A stretch of DNA of 64,000 nt from the NCBI RefSeq assembly GCF_014204545.1, contig NZ_JACHLJ010000003.1, positions 404,201-468,200 on the forward strand, in the 5' to 3' direction. Source of the stretch: Brevundimonas vesicularis. GTDB lineage: Bacteria > Pseudomonadota > Alphaproteobacteria > Caulobacterales > Caulobacteraceae. Each line of letters begins with the position of its first letter. The stretch's first letter is position 1. The notes below the pieces were generated by a model. That model did no database searches. It saw nothing but the letters and a program-made list of their open reading frames with translations, and was not told where the DNA came from. Below, one piece after another: positions 27,302 through 36,657 of the stretch. The translations under genes were made by a program, and so were the position numbers.

Positions 27302-28359
27302 GCGATGCGAACCCCGGCCGCCGCATTGCGGTGGTGCTGTTCAATCTGGGCGGGCCGGACGATCAGGCTTCGGTCAAGCCGTTCCTGTTCAACCTGTTCA
27401 ACGACCCGGCCATCATCGGCCTTCCGGGGATCTTGCGCACGCCTCTGGCCAAGCTGATCTCCAGCCGGCGCGAAACCAGCGCCCAGGCCAACTACGCCCT
27501 GATGGGCGGGGGATCGCCGTTGCTGCTTGAGACCCGTCGTCAGGCCGAGGCCTTGCAGGCGATACTTGGCGCGCGGCTGGGCTGTGATGAGGTCAAGGTC
27601 TTTATCGCCATGCGCTACTGGCATCCGTTGACCGAGGAGACGGCGGCCGAGGTCGCCGCCTTCGGACCCGACGAGCTTGTCCTGCTGCCGCTCTATCCGC
27701 AGTTTTCGACCACGACGACGGAATCGTCGCTGAAGGCTTGGAACGCCGCCTATGCCGGGCCGGGCGTCAGCCGTGCCGTCTGCTGCTATCCGGCCGCGAC
27801 AGGCTGGGTTGAGGCCCAGGCCCAGGCGATCGGCGAGAAGCTGGACGAGGCGGTAGGTCAGCCGGTGCGGGTGCTGTTCTCCGCCCACGGCATCCCCGAG
27901 AAGCTGGTGACCGGCAAGGGGGATCCCTACCAGGAGCAGATCGAGACGACGGTCGCCGCCGTGGTCGCCGCCATCGAGGCGCAGCGCGGGCCGATCGACC
28001 ACGCCATCTGCTACCAAAGCCGGGTCGGGCCGATGAAATGGCTTGGCCCGTCAACGCCCGAAGCCATTGAAACGGCGGCCAAAGACGGCGTCGGCGTGGT
28101 CGTTACGCCCATCGCCTTCGTCTCGGAACATATCGAGACTCTGGTCGAGCTCGATATCGAATACGGCGAACTGGCCTACGAAAAAGGGGCCAGTCCCTAT
28201 TTGCGGGCTCCGGCGGTCGGGATCGCGCCGCTGTTCATCGACACCTTGGCCGACGCGGCGGTGGGCGCACTGTCCCACAGGGGCGTCGCGCCGTTTGGTC
28301 AGGGGTGCAAGGCGGACTGGGAGGCCTGTCCGCATCGCAAGGCAAGGCAGGCGGCATGA
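27298..28359 (+). CDS. hemH: Ferrochelatase
   Basis: HemH inserts Fe(II) into protoporphyrin IX. The 353-residue protein has VVLFNLGGPDD, the active-site His in LFSAHGIPEKLV, CYQSRVGPMKWLGPST and PIAFVSEHIETL with its conserved Glu. The C-terminus ends with a Cys337-x6-Cys344 pair; some bacterial ferrochelatases, including that of Caulobacter, carry a [2Fe-2S] cluster, so these may be ligands. The ATG overlaps the hemE stop and the stop overlaps the hemJ start, both as ATGA. Confidence 0.95.
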   Translation: MSDANPGRRIAVVLFNLGGPDDQASVKPFLFNLFNDPAIIGLPGILRTPLAKLISSRRETSAQANYALMGGGSPLLLETRRQAEALQAILGARLGCDEVKVFIAMRYWHPLTEETAAEVAAFGPDELVLLPLYPQFSTTTTESSLKAWNAAYAGPGVSRAVCCYPAATGWVEAQAQAIGEKLDEAVGQPVRVLFSAHGIPEKLVTGKGDPYQEQIETTVAAVVAAIEAQRGPIDHAICYQSRVGPMKWLGPSTPEAIETAAKDGVGVVVTPIAFVSEHIETLVELDIEYGELAYEKGASPYLRAPAVGIAPLFIDTLADAAVGALSHRGVAPFGQGCKADWEACPHRKARQAA

Positions 28360-28823
28360 ACACCTACGATCTCGCACGCGGGCTGCACATTCTGGCGGTG
28401 ATCGCCTGGATGGCGGGACTGCTGTTCCTGCCTCGGCTCTACGCCTATGACGCCGAGCAGAATGCCAAGCCCGAACCGCTGAGAAGCGAAATGCAGGATC
28501 TACTGCGCCTGTGGCAGACGCGGCTGCTGCGCATTATTCTGAACCCGGCGATGATCCTGGCCTGGGTGTTCGGTCTGTGGCTGATCCACATCGACGTCTC
28601 GGCGCGCGGCGCCGCCTTCCTGGGCGAGCCGTGGATGATCGCCAAGCTGACTGGCGTCTTCCTGCTCAGCGGCTGGCATGGATTTCTGGCGGCCCAAAGG
28701 AAGAAAATCGCGGCCGGCACGTCGAAATATTCCGGCAAGTTCTGGCGTATGACGAACGAAGTGCCCTTCGTTCTGGCCCTCGTCATGGTGCTGTCGGTGA
28801 CGACGGAGTGGACGTTCCGGTAA
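28356..28823 (+). CDS. hemJ: Protoporphyrinogen IX oxidase HemJ
   Basis: HemJ is the membrane protoporphyrinogen oxidase found in bacteria that lack HemG and HemY. The 155-residue protein has four hydrophobic segments; the first contains LHILAVIAWMAGLLFLPRLY, with the conserved His and Trp-Met. The C-terminal part has the FWRMTNEVPFVLALVMV helix typical of the family. The start was placed at 28356, four bases into the hemH stop; the upstream extension is out of family. It completes a hemE-hemH-hemJ operon. Confidence 0.93.
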   Translation: MNTYDLARGLHILAVIAWMAGLLFLPRLYAYDAEQNAKPEPLRSEMQDLLRLWQTRLLRIILNPAMILAWVFGLWLIHIDVSARGAAFLGEPWMIAKLTGVFLLSGWHGFLAAQRKKIAAGTSKYSGKFWRMTNEVPFVLALVMVLSVTTEWTFR

Positions 28824-29030
28824 GCGGCTCCGCTTGACCTCGTCCGCCGCCTGTGGTTCCGCTGGCGGCGAACCGTTCGGCGTCCCGCGTCGGCGGTCCC
28901 TCTCTTTCGTGACGCCTGCAGGCCTTGGAGCCAGCGGGAGCCCGTCGCACCTCCCTTCGGCCTTCCGGCCAGACATTTTCAGAGACCCGCGCCGCAGCCG
29001 TCTGGCCGCGTGCGCCCGCGAGCCTGCATC

Positions 29031-30464
29031 ATGACCGACGTCCGCGACCCCAATACCGACACCCCCGAGAACGAAGGCGTGGAGGTTGAAGCCCCCACCC
29101 ATCACGGCGCTGCGCATGAAGCGGGCGAGGCGGCGGGCGCCGATTCCGGCGTGGATACGACAGCGGACGATGAAGAGGACGGCGAGCCCGTCGTCGCCAA
29201 CGGCCGCATCACGCTCGCCGAACTGAACGAGAAGACCCCGGCCGACCTGGTCGCCTTCGCCGAACAGCTGGAGGTCGAGAACGCCTCGAACCTGCGCAAA
29301 CAGGATTTGCTGTTCGCCATCCTGAAGGCTTTGGCTGACGAAGAAGTCGAGATCATCGCCGATGGCGTGCTGGAAATCCTGCCGGACGGCTTTGGCTTCC
29401 TGCGCAGCTCAGACGCCAACTATCTGCCGGGGCCGGACGACGTCTATGTCTCGCCCTCGCAGATCCGCCGCTTCGGCCTGCGTTCGGGCGACACCGTCCA
29501 TGGGGCCGTGCGGGCGCCGCGCGAAGGCGAACGCTACTTCGCCCTGCTCAAGGTCGACACGATCAATCTGGAAGATCCTGAAGCGGTCAAGACCAAGGTC
29601 CTGTTCGACAACCTGACGCCGCTCTATCCCGAAGAGCGACTGCACATGGAGATCCAGGATCCGACGTTGAAGGATCGCTCGGGCCGGGTCATCGATATCG
29701 TCGCGCCGCTGGGCAAGGGCCAACGCTGCCTGATCGTGGCGCCGCCCCGCGTCGGTAAGACAGTGATGCTGCAGAACATCGCCAAGTCGATCGAGCGGAA
29801 CCACCCGGAGGTCTTCCTGATCGTCCTGCTCATCGACGAACGCCCCGAAGAAGTGACGGACATGCAGCGCACGGTGAAGGGCGAGGTCGTCGCCTCGACC
29901 TTCGACGAGCCCGCCACCCGCCACGTCGCTGTCGCCGAAATGGTGATCGAAAAGGCCAAGCGTTTGGTCGAACACAAGAAGGACGTGGTGATCCTGCTGG
30001 ACTCCATCACGCGCCTGGGCCGAGCGTACAACGCCACCGTCCCCTCGTCGGGCAAGGTGCTGACGGGCGGTGTGGACGCCAACGCCCTGCAACGGCCTAA
30101 GCGCTTCTTCGGCGCCGCGCGTAATGTGGAGCAGGGCGGTTCGCTGACCATCATCGCCACGGCCCTGATCGACACCGGCAGCCGGATGGACGAGGTGATC
30201 TTCGAAGAGTTCAAAGGCACCGGCAACTCGGAAATCGTGTTGGACCGCAAGGTCGCAGACAAGCGCATCTTCCCCGCCATTGACGTGCTGAAGTCCGGCA
30301 CCCGCAAGGAAGACCTGATCACGCCGAAGGATCAGTTGGCCAAGACCTACGTCCTGCGCCGCATCCTGAATCCGATGGGTCCGCAGGACGCGATCGAGTT
30401 CCTGCTCGACAAACTGCGTCAGTCGAAGAACAACTCTGACTTCTTCCAGTCGATGAACACCTGA
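29031..30464 (+). CDS. rho: Transcription termination factor Rho
   Basis: Rho is the hexameric RNA helicase that ends many transcripts. The 477-residue protein has an acidic N-terminal extension (about 50 residues), an RNA-binding cold-shock-like domain ([23 protein letters not shown]), Walker A APPRVGKT, Walker [12 protein letters not shown] and a conserved C-terminus. The ATG at 29031 was preferred to one seven codons upstream. The 207-nt gap from hemJ is C-rich, as in Rho-regulated leaders, but has no clear hairpin terminator. Confidence 0.97.
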   Translation: MTDVRDPNTDTPENEGVEVEAPTHHGAAHEAGEAAGADSGVDTTADDEEDGEPVVANGRITLAELNEKTPADLVAFAEQLEVENASNLRKQDLLFAILKALADEEVEIIADGVLEILPDGFGFLRSSDANYLPGPDDVYVSPSQIRRFGLRSGDTVHGAVRAPREGERYFALLKVDTINLEDPEAVKTKVLFDNLTPLYPEERLHMEIQDPTLKDRSGRVIDIVAPLGKGQRCLIVAPPRVGKTVMLQNIAKSIERNHPEVFLIVLLIDERPEEVTDMQRTVKGEVVASTFDEPATRHVAVAEMVIEKAKRLVEHKKDVVILLDSITRLGRAYNATVPSSGKVLTGGVDANALQRPKRFFGAARNVEQGGSLTIIATALIDTGSRMDEVIFEEFKGTGNSEIVLDRKVADKRIFPAIDVLKSGTRKEDLITPKDQLAKTYVLRRILNPMGPQDAIEFLLDKLRQSKNNSDFFQSMNT

Positions 30465-30518
30465 TCGGTCATCCTCAAGCAGCCCCGCGCCGCGCGCGTG
30501 GCGTTAGGGTAGAAATGG

Positions 30519-30534
30519 CGTTTCACGTGAAACA
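30519..30534. promoter_or_regulatory. parS site 1 (ParB-binding centromere site)
   Basis: The 16-mer contains the perfect 14-base palindrome GTTTCACGTGAAAC and ends in A; only the first base departs from the parS consensus TGTTNCACGTGNAACA. It lies between rho and the DUF6489 gene, 12 nt before that gene's start. Confidence 0.95.
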
Positions 30535-30546
30535 GGAGACCGTGCT

Positions 30547-30771
30547 ATGAAGGTCAATGTGGAAGTTGATTGCACGCCGGCTGAGGCGCGTGCCTTTCTC
30601 GGCCTGCCCGACGTAACCCCGCTGAACGACGCCATGGTCGCGGAGATGCAGAAGCGGATGGAGACCAATGTCGCCGCCATGCAGCCCGAGGAACTGATGA
30701 AGACCTGGACCAGCTTCGGGCTTCAGGCTCAGGACCAATTCCGTCGCCTGATGGAAGCGGCGGTGAAGTGA
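30547..30771 (+). CDS. Small conserved protein, DUF6489 family
   Basis: The 74-residue acidic protein reads MKVNVEVDCTPAEARAFLGL, then PDVTPLND, and ends in an amphipathic helix (QDQFRRLMEAAVK). This matches the DUF6489 pattern. The function is unknown. An AGGAG ribosome-binding site lies upstream, directly after parS site 1. It has no membrane segment or signal peptide. It is conserved in this position near rho and mnmE in related genomes, as far as I recall. Confidence 0.75.
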   Translation: MKVNVEVDCTPAEARAFLGLPDVTPLNDAMVAEMQKRMETNVAAMQPEELMKTWTSFGLQAQDQFRRLMEAAVK

Positions 30772-30807
30772 GCATGCGCTCGCTTCGGAGCCGCTCGGTC
30801 TGAGTTG

Positions 30808-32118
30808 ATGATCGACACCATCTTCGCCTTGGCGACGCCGGCCGGCCGAGGGGCCATTGCGGTTCTCCGTTTGTCGGGCCCCGGCGTCGAAGCTGCGTTG
30901 ACGGCGCTGGGCGCAACCCGTTTGAAACCGCGTGTGGCGTCGGTGCGCGATCTAAGCCATGCCGGCGATCATATCGATCAGGCGTTGGTGCTGCGTTTTG
31001 CGGCGCCCAACAGCTATACGGGCGAGGACGCCGCCGAACTGCATCTGCATGGTGGTCGTGCGGTCGTCGAGGCCGCCAGCCGCGCCTTGATCGCATTGGG
31101 CCTGCGCCCGGCGGACCCCGGCGAGTTCACACGCCGCGCGTTCCAGAACGGCCGCATGGATCTGGCGCAGGCCGAGGCGGTCGCCGATCTGATAGACGCG
31201 GAAACCACCGCCCAGGCCAAACAGGCCTTGGGGCAGTTGGACGGCAAGCTCAGCGAGACCTACGCCGGTTTCCGCCGTGATCTTCTTCACGCCTTGGCTC
31301 TGGTCGAGGCCGAGATCGATTTCCCCGATGAAGAGGTGCCGGACAATCTGGCCCGTACGGCAGGGCCGGTGCTTGAAAGACTTGGCGCCGACCTGAGACG
31401 CGCGGTCGATACGGGGCGGCGTGGCGAACGGGTGAGGGACGGCTATCGCATCGTCTTCATCGGCGAGACGAACGCCGGCAAGTCTTCGCTGTTCAATGCG
31501 CTGGTTGCGCGTGAAGCGGCCATCGTGACGCCGATCCCCGGCACCACGCGCGATGTGCTGGATGCGGATCTGGTGATCGGCGGCTATGCCGTGACTTTGT
31601 CGGATACGGCCGGCTTGAGAGACAGCGATGACCCGGTCGAAGCCGAGGGCGTGCGTCGCGCCCGGGTGCGGGCCGAACAAGCCGACCTGCGTCTGTGGGT
31701 CCGCGCGCCTGGCGACCCGGCCGGGGTGGCTGCGAACTACGTCAAGGATGGCGATCTGATCGTGGCGACGAAGTCCGACCTTGGCACCCGTTCAGCAGGG
31801 CAGGGTGCTCTTGAGACGTTAGCGGTTAGCACCGCGACAGGCGAAGGCCTGATCGCGCTTCGCGACTGGATTGCTGCCCGGCTTGCGAGAGATCTTTCCG
31901 GCGCCGACTTTCCTGCCGTGACGCAGGAGCGCCATCGACTGCGCTTGCTGGAGGCGTTGGAAAGCGTCGATGCGGCGCGCGGGGCGCTCGATGTGGCGCC
32001 GGAAATGGCAGGCGATGACTTGAGGCGTGCTGCCGATGCTCTGGCCCGCGTCACCGGCGCGATCGGTGTCGAGGACATTCTGGGCGAAGTCTTTTCGACC
32101 TTTTGCATCGGAAAATAG
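30808..32118 (+). CDS. mnmE: tRNA modification GTPase MnmE (TrmE)
   Basis: MnmE works with MnmG to form 5-carboxymethylaminomethyluridine at the wobble position of tRNAs. The 436-residue protein has an N-terminal folate-binding domain (MIDTIFALATPAGRGAIAVLR, NSYTGEDAAELHLHGG), an inserted G domain (GETNAGKSS, DTAGL, TKSD) and the invariant C-terminal FCIGK. The G4 motif reads TKSD rather than NKSD. The ATG at 30808 was preferred to the TTG one codon upstream. mnmE-mnmG-rsmG-parA-parB is the classic origin-proximal order. Confidence 0.96.
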   Translation: MIDTIFALATPAGRGAIAVLRLSGPGVEAALTALGATRLKPRVASVRDLSHAGDHIDQALVLRFAAPNSYTGEDAAELHLHGGRAVVEAASRALIALGLRPADPGEFTRRAFQNGRMDLAQAEAVADLIDAETTAQAKQALGQLDGKLSETYAGFRRDLLHALALVEAEIDFPDEEVPDNLARTAGPVLERLGADLRRAVDTGRRGERVRDGYRIVFIGETNAGKSSLFNALVAREAAIVTPIPGTTRDVLDADLVIGGYAVTLSDTAGLRDSDDPVEAEGVRRARVRAEQADLRLWVRAPGDPAGVAANYVKDGDLIVATKSDLGTRSAGQGALETLAVSTATGEGLIALRDWIAARLARDLSGADFPAVTQERHRLRLLEALESVDAARGALDVAPEMAGDDLRRAADALARVTGAIGVEDILGEVFSTFCIGK

Positions 32119-32133
32119 GTCTAGCCATATCAG

Positions 32134-32149
32134 CGTTTCACGTGAAACG
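32134..32149. promoter_or_regulatory. parS site 2
   Basis: The 14-base core GTTTCACGTGAAAC is a perfect palindrome; the two outer bases are C and G. It lies in the mnmE-mnmG gap, about 70 nt before the mnmG start. Confidence 0.93.
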
Positions 32150-32220
32150 GAGATGAGTTGCAGCCCGACGGAACTTTCGCGCCTCTGGCGATAACACCCA
32201 TTTTGCCCTATGTGGCGGCA

Positions 32221-34101
32221 ATGATTTCTCCTCCTGATCTCCTCTTCGACGTCGTCGTCATCGGTGGAGGCCATGCCGGCTGCGAAGCGGCGGCTGCCTC
32301 GGCACGGGCCGGCGCCCGAACTGTTTTGTTGACTCAGCAGCTGGAGACGATCGGCGAGATGTCGTGCAACCCGGCCATTGGCGGGCTGGGCAAGGGTCAT
32401 TTGGTTCGCGAGATCGACGCCATGGACGGCGTCATGGGGCGGCTGGCCGATGTTTCCGGCATCCAGTTCCGCCTTTTGAACCGATCCAAGGGCGCGGCGG
32501 TTCGGGGTCCGCGCAGCCAGATCGACCGTCGCCTCTATCGCGAGGCCATGCAGGCCGAACTGAAGGGCACGCCCAACCTGACCCTGATGGCGAGAACGGC
32601 CGAGCGGCTTGTCGTTGAAGGTGACCGTGTGGTCGGCGTCGTGACCGGTGCGGGAGAGACGGTTCGCGCTGGGGCGGTTGTCCTGACGACCGGCACCTTC
32701 TTGAACGGGGTCATCCATCGCGGCGACGAGCGCATCCCGGCGGGGCGGCATGGTGAGGAGCCTTCGACGGGTCTGGCCGCCGATCTTCATGCGGCTGACC
32801 TGATGATGGGACGACTGAAGACAGGCACGCCCGCACGTCTGGATGGGCGGACGATCGCCTGGGACCGTCTGGAAATGCAGCAGGCGGACGAGGCGCCGTC
32901 GGCCTTCTCCTTTCTGACAGACCGGATCGACGTACCCCAGATCGCCTGTGGCGTGACCCACACGACCGGGGAGACCCATCGGATCATCGCTGAGAATCTT
33001 GGCGAGAGCGCCGTCTATGGCGGCAAGCTGTCGGGCCGGGGGCCGCGGTATTGTCCGTCGATTGAGGACAAGGTCGTTCGATTCGCTGACAAGACGAGCC
33101 ATCAGATTTTTCTGGAGCCGGAAGGCTTGGACGATCCCACAGTCTATCCAAATGGGATTTCGACCTCGGTATCGGAGCCGACGCAGCTCGCTTTCTTGCG
33201 CACTATTCCGGGGTTGGAAGGGGTTGAGGTCTTCCGATACGGCTACGCCATCGAATACGACTACGTCGATCCGCGCGAGCTGACGGCGGCGCTCGAGGTC
33301 AAGAAGCGCCCCGGGCTGTATTTGGCCGGACAGATTAACGGCACCACGGGTTATGAGGAGGCTGCGGCTCAGGGGCTGATGGCGGGATTGAACGCCGCGC
33401 GGTCGGCAACGGGTCAGGAGCCCGTGATCCTGGGGCGTGATCAGGCCTATATCGGCGTTATGATCGACGATCTGGTGACGCGCGGTGTGACCGAACCGTA
33501 CCGGATGTTCACCAGCCGAGCGGAGTATCGGCTGACCCTGCGAGCCGATAACGCCGACCTCCGGCTCACGCCCCTCGCGATCAAGCTGGCCATCGTCGGC
33601 GAAGAACGGCGCGTTCGTTTTGAATCCAAGGCTTCGGCGCTTGCAGTAGCGAGCTCTGTTTCACGTGAAACACTATTCACGCCCAATGAAGCCGGTGCGC
33701 TTGGCATTTCAGTCAATGCTGACGGTCGTCGGCGGTCGATGCGCGAGCTGCTGGCCTTCCCCGATGTGACTTTGGATCAGTTCGTTTCGGTAGTGCCCAT
33801 CATCGCCGATTGGACCGACGACGTTCGCGAGCAGGTTCAAATCGACGCTGCCTACGCCAACTACTTGGATCGACAGTCGCAGGATGCGGACGCACTGAAT
33901 GCGGAGGAGGGGCTGATGCTTCCGACCGATCTCGACTACGGCGCCGTCGGCGGTTTGTCGAATGAGGCGAAGGAGAAGCTGACTCGCGTGCAGCCTCGCA
34001 CCTTGGGCCAGGCCGGACGGATCGAGGGTATGACGCCCGGCGCATTGACGGCGCTGTTGGCCTATGTGAAGCGCGCGCCCAAGGCGTCGGTCGTGGCCTG
34101 A
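32221..34101 (+). CDS. mnmG: tRNA uridine 5-carboxymethylaminomethyl modification enzyme MnmG (GidA)
   Basis: MnmG is the FAD- and NADH-dependent partner of MnmE. The 626-residue protein has the FAD motif [14 protein letters not shown] (about 11-24), the [13 protein letters not shown] block, [16 protein letters not shown] and a helical C-terminal domain ending [19 protein letters not shown]. An upstream TTG at 32158 would add 21 residues that do not fit the family. The gene contains a perfect parS site at 33657-33672. Its stop shares one base with the rsmG start (TGATG). Confidence 0.95.
   Translation: MISPPDLLFDVVVIGGGHAGCEAAAASARAGARTVLLTQQLETIGEMSCNPAIGGLGKGHLVREIDAMDGVMGRLADVSGIQFRLLNRSKGAAVRGPRSQIDRRLYREAMQAELKGTPNLTLMARTAERLVVEGDRVVGVVTGAGETVRAGAVVLTTGTFLNGVIHRGDERIPAGRHGEEPSTGLAADLHAADLMMGRLKTGTPARLDGRTIAWDRLEMQQADEAPSAFSFLTDRIDVPQIACGVTHTTGETHRIIAENLGESAVYGGKLSGRGPRYCPSIEDKVVRFADKTSHQIFLEPEGLDDPTVYPNGISTSVSEPTQLAFLRTIPGLEGVEVFRYGYAIEYDYVDPRELTAALEVKKRPGLYLAGQINGTTGYEEAAAQGLMAGLNAARSATGQEPVILGRDQAYIGVMIDDLVTRGVTEPYRMFTSRAEYRLTLRADNADLRLTPLAIKLAIVGEERRVRFESKASALAVASSVSRETLFTPNEAGALGISVNADGRRRSMRELLAFPDVTLDQFVSVVPIIADWTDDVREQVQIDAAYANYLDRQSQDADALNAEEGLMLPTDLDYGAVGGLSNEAKEKLTRVQPRTLGQAGRIEGMTPGALTALLAYVKRAPKASVVA
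33657..33672. promoter_or_regulatory. parS site 3, inside mnmG
   Basis: TGTTTCACGTGAAACA is a perfect 16-base match to the parS consensus. It lies inside mnmG and encodes part of VSRET, so protein coding and centromere function share these bases. Confidence 0.95.
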
Positions 34102-34733
34102 TGTTGGAGGCCGAACAACAAGCATTCCGTGCACGCGCCAATGCGTCGTCGGAACAGATCGCCGACCTCGAAGCCTTTCGACTGCGATTGGTCGAGGCCA
34201 ATGCGGTGATGAATCTGGTGGGCCCGGACAGTCTGCCGGACTTTTGGAACCGCCATGTCTGGGACAGTGCTCAACTGCTCGATCTGGCGCCAGAAGCGCG
34301 CACTTGGGCGGATCTTGGGGCGGGGGCCGGCTTTCCCGGATTGGTGCTTGCCATTATGTTAAAGGCCCAGGCCGGTGCGCATGTCTGGCTGATCGATAGC
34401 TTGGCCAAGCGCTGCCGATTCCTGCAGGAGATGGTTGATGCATTCTCCTTGCCGGCGACGGTCATCGTCGGTCGGGCTGAGGCGCAGTCGGTGACGTGTG
34501 ACATCGTCACCGCCCGCGCCGTCGCACCGATGGAGAAACTGCTGGGTTATGCACAGCCCTACTTCCAAAGGGGTGCACAAGGTCTGTTCCTGAAGGGGGA
34601 GCGTGCCGAATCCGAGTTGATCGAAGCGCGCAAATCCTGGCATTTCGAGGCTGAACTGGCCCCGTCGCAAAGCGACGTGCGCGGCCGCATCGTGACAATC
34701 CGGAGCCTCCGCCGTGCCCGCTCAACGCGCTAG
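34101..34733 (+). CDS. rsmG: 16S rRNA (guanine527-N7)-methyltransferase RsmG (GidB)
   Basis: RsmG methylates N7 of G527 in 16S rRNA with SAM. The 210-residue protein has NLVGPDSLPDFWNRHVWDS, the SAM motif WADLGAGAGFPGLVLAI, IDSLAKRCRFLQE and VTARAVAPMEKLL, all typical of the family. It starts at an ATG sharing one base with the mnmG stop and overlaps the parA start by 20 bases. Confidence 0.94.
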   Translation: MLEAEQQAFRARANASSEQIADLEAFRLRLVEANAVMNLVGPDSLPDFWNRHVWDSAQLLDLAPEARTWADLGAGAGFPGLVLAIMLKAQAGAHVWLIDSLAKRCRFLQEMVDAFSLPATVIVGRAEAQSVTCDIVTARAVAPMEKLLGYAQPYFQRGAQGLFLKGERAESELIEARKSWHFEAELAPSQSDVRGRIVTIRSLRRARSTR

Positions 34734-35532
34734 AAAGCCCGCCCGCGTCCTCGCTGTTTCCAATCAAAAGGGCGGGGTAGGCAAGACGACGACAGCCATC
34801 AACCTCGGCACCGCATTGGCCGCCATCGGGGAGCGCGTGCTGATCGTGGATATGGACCCGCAGGGCAATGCCTCAACGGGCCTGGGTGTTCCACGTGAAA
34901 CACGGCGCGTCACCATTTATGATGTCGTCGTGGACCAGCGCTCCATCGCCGATGCCTCGGTGCAGACGACGGTGCCGGGTTTGTGGATCGTGCCTGCCGA
35001 TGCTGACATGTCGGGCGTGGAGATCGAGCTCAGCCAGGCGGATCGCCGGTCCTATCGCCTGCGGGACGCCCTGCGCGCACACGACGACGGCCCTACCGCG
35101 TATGACTATGTGCTGATCGACTGCCCGCCGTCGCTGAACCTGTTGACGCTGAACGCGATGGCGGCGGCGGACGCTGTGCTGGTGCCGCTGCAATGCGAGT
35201 TCTTCGCCCTAGAAGGCCTTAGCCAGCTGATGCGCACCATCGATATGGTCAAGCACAGCCTCAATCCATCGCTAGAAATCCAGGGTCTGGTTCTGACGAT
35301 GTTCGATCGTCGCAGCGCCCTGTCGGGTCAGGTGGCCAACGACGTGCGCGCTCACTTCGGCGACAAGGTCTATGAGAGCGTCATCCCGCGTAACGTTCGC
35401 GTCGCCGAGGCGCCGTCGTTCGGCAAGCCTGCGCTGATCTATGACCTGAAGTGCGCTGGCAGCCAGGCCTATCTGCGGCTGGCCAAGGAAGTGGTGAAGC
35501 GCGAACGCCAGCGGCTGAAGCTGGCCGCCTGA
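34714..35532 (+). CDS. parA: Chromosome partitioning ATPase ParA
   Basis: ParA is a Walker-type ATPase whose DNA-bound dimers draw the ParB-parS complex toward the new pole. The 272-residue protein has the deviant Walker A motif KGGVGKTT (19-26), the VDMDPQGNAS block and VLIDCPPSLNLLT. The GTG start at 34714 lies within the rsmG tail, with GGAG 10 nt upstream. It contains a parS site near its 5' end. The next gene is parB. Confidence 0.95.
   Translation: MPAQRARKPARVLAVSNQKGGVGKTTTAINLGTALAAIGERVLIVDMDPQGNASTGLGVPRETRRVTIYDVVVDQRSIADASVQTTVPGLWIVPADADMSGVEIELSQADRRSYRLRDALRAHDDGPTAYDYVLIDCPPSLNLLTLNAMAAADAVLVPLQCEFFALEGLSQLMRTIDMVKHSLNPSLEIQGLVLTMFDRRSALSGQVANDVRAHFGDKVYESVIPRNVRVAEAPSFGKPALIYDLKCAGSQAYLRLAKEVVKRERQRLKLAA
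34887..34902. promoter_or_regulatory. parS site 4, inside parA
   Basis: TGTTCCACGTGAAACA fits TGTTNCACGTGNAACA at every fixed position. It lies in the parA coding region and encodes part of VPRET, so ParB bound here could also affect parAB transcription. Confidence 0.95.
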
Positions 35533-35556
35533 GTTTTAATAGAACGGAACAGTATC

Positions 35557-36447
35557 TTGGCTGAACGACAAAGAGGTCTGGGCCGCGGCCTGTCGGCGTT
35601 GATGGGACAGGACGCCGAGGCGCCGGTCGCATCCGACGCGCCCGTGCCCGCCGGCGTGCAACGCGTGCCGATCGAAAGCCTGAAGCCCAATCCGGACCAG
35701 CCGCGCAAAACCTTCCGCCAAGAGGATCTGGAGGAACTGACCGCCTCGATCCGCGACAAGGGGGTGCTGCAGCCGATCTTGGTGCGGACCCAACCGGGTG
35801 AGGACGGCGTCTGGCAGATCATCGCCGGCGAACGCCGCTGGCGCGCGTCGCAGGCGGCGCGCCTGACCGAGGTGCCGATCGTGGTCCACGAGATGGACGA
35901 CGTCGAGGTCTTCGAAGTCGCCATCGTCGAGAACGTCCAGCGCGCGGACCTGAATCCTCTGGAAGAGGCCGAGGCTTACCGCGTTCTGATGGAGCGCTTC
36001 GGGCGGACGCAGGATGCGGTGGCGGGCGTGGTCGGCAAGAGCCGCAGTCACGTGGCCAACACCATGCGCCTGCTGCAACTGCCTGAGCGGGTGCTGTTCT
36101 ATGTGCGCGAAGGCAAGCTGTCCGCGGGTCACGCGCGCGCGCTGATCAATACTCCTGATCCGGGCCAGTTGGCGGATATCGCCTTCGTGGACGGGCTTAG
36201 CGTCCGTGAGACCGAGGCCCTAGCGCGCCGTGCGGTTGAGGGGCCGAAGCCGACGAAGGCCAAGTCGGCGCCGGCGGCCGCAGGCGGGGAGGGGGCGGCC
36301 GATGTCGCCGCCCTGCAGCAGGACCTGGCCGATGCGCTGGGCCTGAAGGTGCAGTTGTCGGACAAGGGCGGAAAGGGCGAACTGACGATCGGCTACGGCT
36401 CGCTGGAGCAGCTCGACGACCTGTGCCGCCGTTTGATGCGCGGTTGA
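35557..36447 (+). CDS. parB: Chromosome partitioning protein ParB (CTPase)
   Basis: ParB binds parS, loads as a CTP-dependent clamp and spreads. The 296-residue protein has the ParA-stimulating N-terminus RGLGRGLSALMG (6-17), the CTP motif GERRWRA (91-97), ENVQRADLNPLEEAE, a helix-turn-helix (VVGKSRSHVANTMRLLQLP) and a C-terminal dimerisation domain after an Ala/Lys-rich linker. The start is TTG at 35557, 24 nt after parA; I see no nearer ATG or GTG in frame. Confidence 0.95.
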   Translation: MAERQRGLGRGLSALMGQDAEAPVASDAPVPAGVQRVPIESLKPNPDQPRKTFRQEDLEELTASIRDKGVLQPILVRTQPGEDGVWQIIAGERRWRASQAARLTEVPIVVHEMDDVEVFEVAIVENVQRADLNPLEEAEAYRVLMERFGRTQDAVAGVVGKSRSHVANTMRLLQLPERVLFYVREGKLSAGHARALINTPDPGQLADIAFVDGLSVRETEALARRAVEGPKPTKAKSAPAAAGGEGAADVAALQQDLADALGLKVQLSDKGGKGELTIGYGSLEQLDDLCRRLMRG

Positions 36448-36458
36448 GCGAGGACTGT

Positions 36459-36472
36459 GCTAGAGTGTCGAT
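36459..36472 (+). promoter_or_regulatory. -10-like element before a small ORF
   Basis: GCTAGAGT (36459-36466) resembles the Caulobacter -10 GCTANAWC and ends 6 nt before the ATG at 36473, which suggests a leaderless message. A TTGAGCG at 36444-36450 is too close (8 nt) to be a standard -35. Confidence 0.35.
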
Positions 36473-36655
36473 ATGACTGAAGACACGACACCCACCGCCG
36501 CCGACAAGCTGAAACAGGCGCTCGCCGCCAAGAAGGCCAAGGCGGGTCATGGGTTCAACGCCCAACCGGGCGCCAAGGCCGAAGAGAAGGCTGTGTCGGC
36601 GCGCAATGTCGCCATGGCCCAGCCCGCCTTCCGCAAGGCGTCAAAGCGCGGCTAG
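36473..36655 (+). CDS. Small basic protein of unknown function
   Basis: The 60-residue product MTEDTTPTAADKLKQALAAK... is rich in Ala and Lys, with a helical N-terminal half and a flexible basic tail (RNVAMAQPAFRKASKRG). It has no membrane segment. I do not recognise the family. A promoter-like element lies directly upstream and the stop is two bases from the convergent holA stop, so it fits neatly between parB and holA. Composition resembles small nucleic-acid-binding proteins, but this is only a description. Confidence 0.6.
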   Translation: MTEDTTPTAADKLKQALAAKKAKAGHGFNAQPGAKAEEKAVSARNVAMAQPAFRKASKRG

Positions 36656-36657
36656 GG

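Noticed and set aside
28834..29034. A 66-residue ORF ending in ATGA overlap with the rho start, as a Rho leader peptide
   Set aside because: It would begin with TTG, has no ribosome-binding site and its composition is that of non-coding GC-rich sequence.
36041..36060. A further CACGTG in parB
   Set aside because: The flanking bases (AGTCACGTGGCC) do not match the parS arms.
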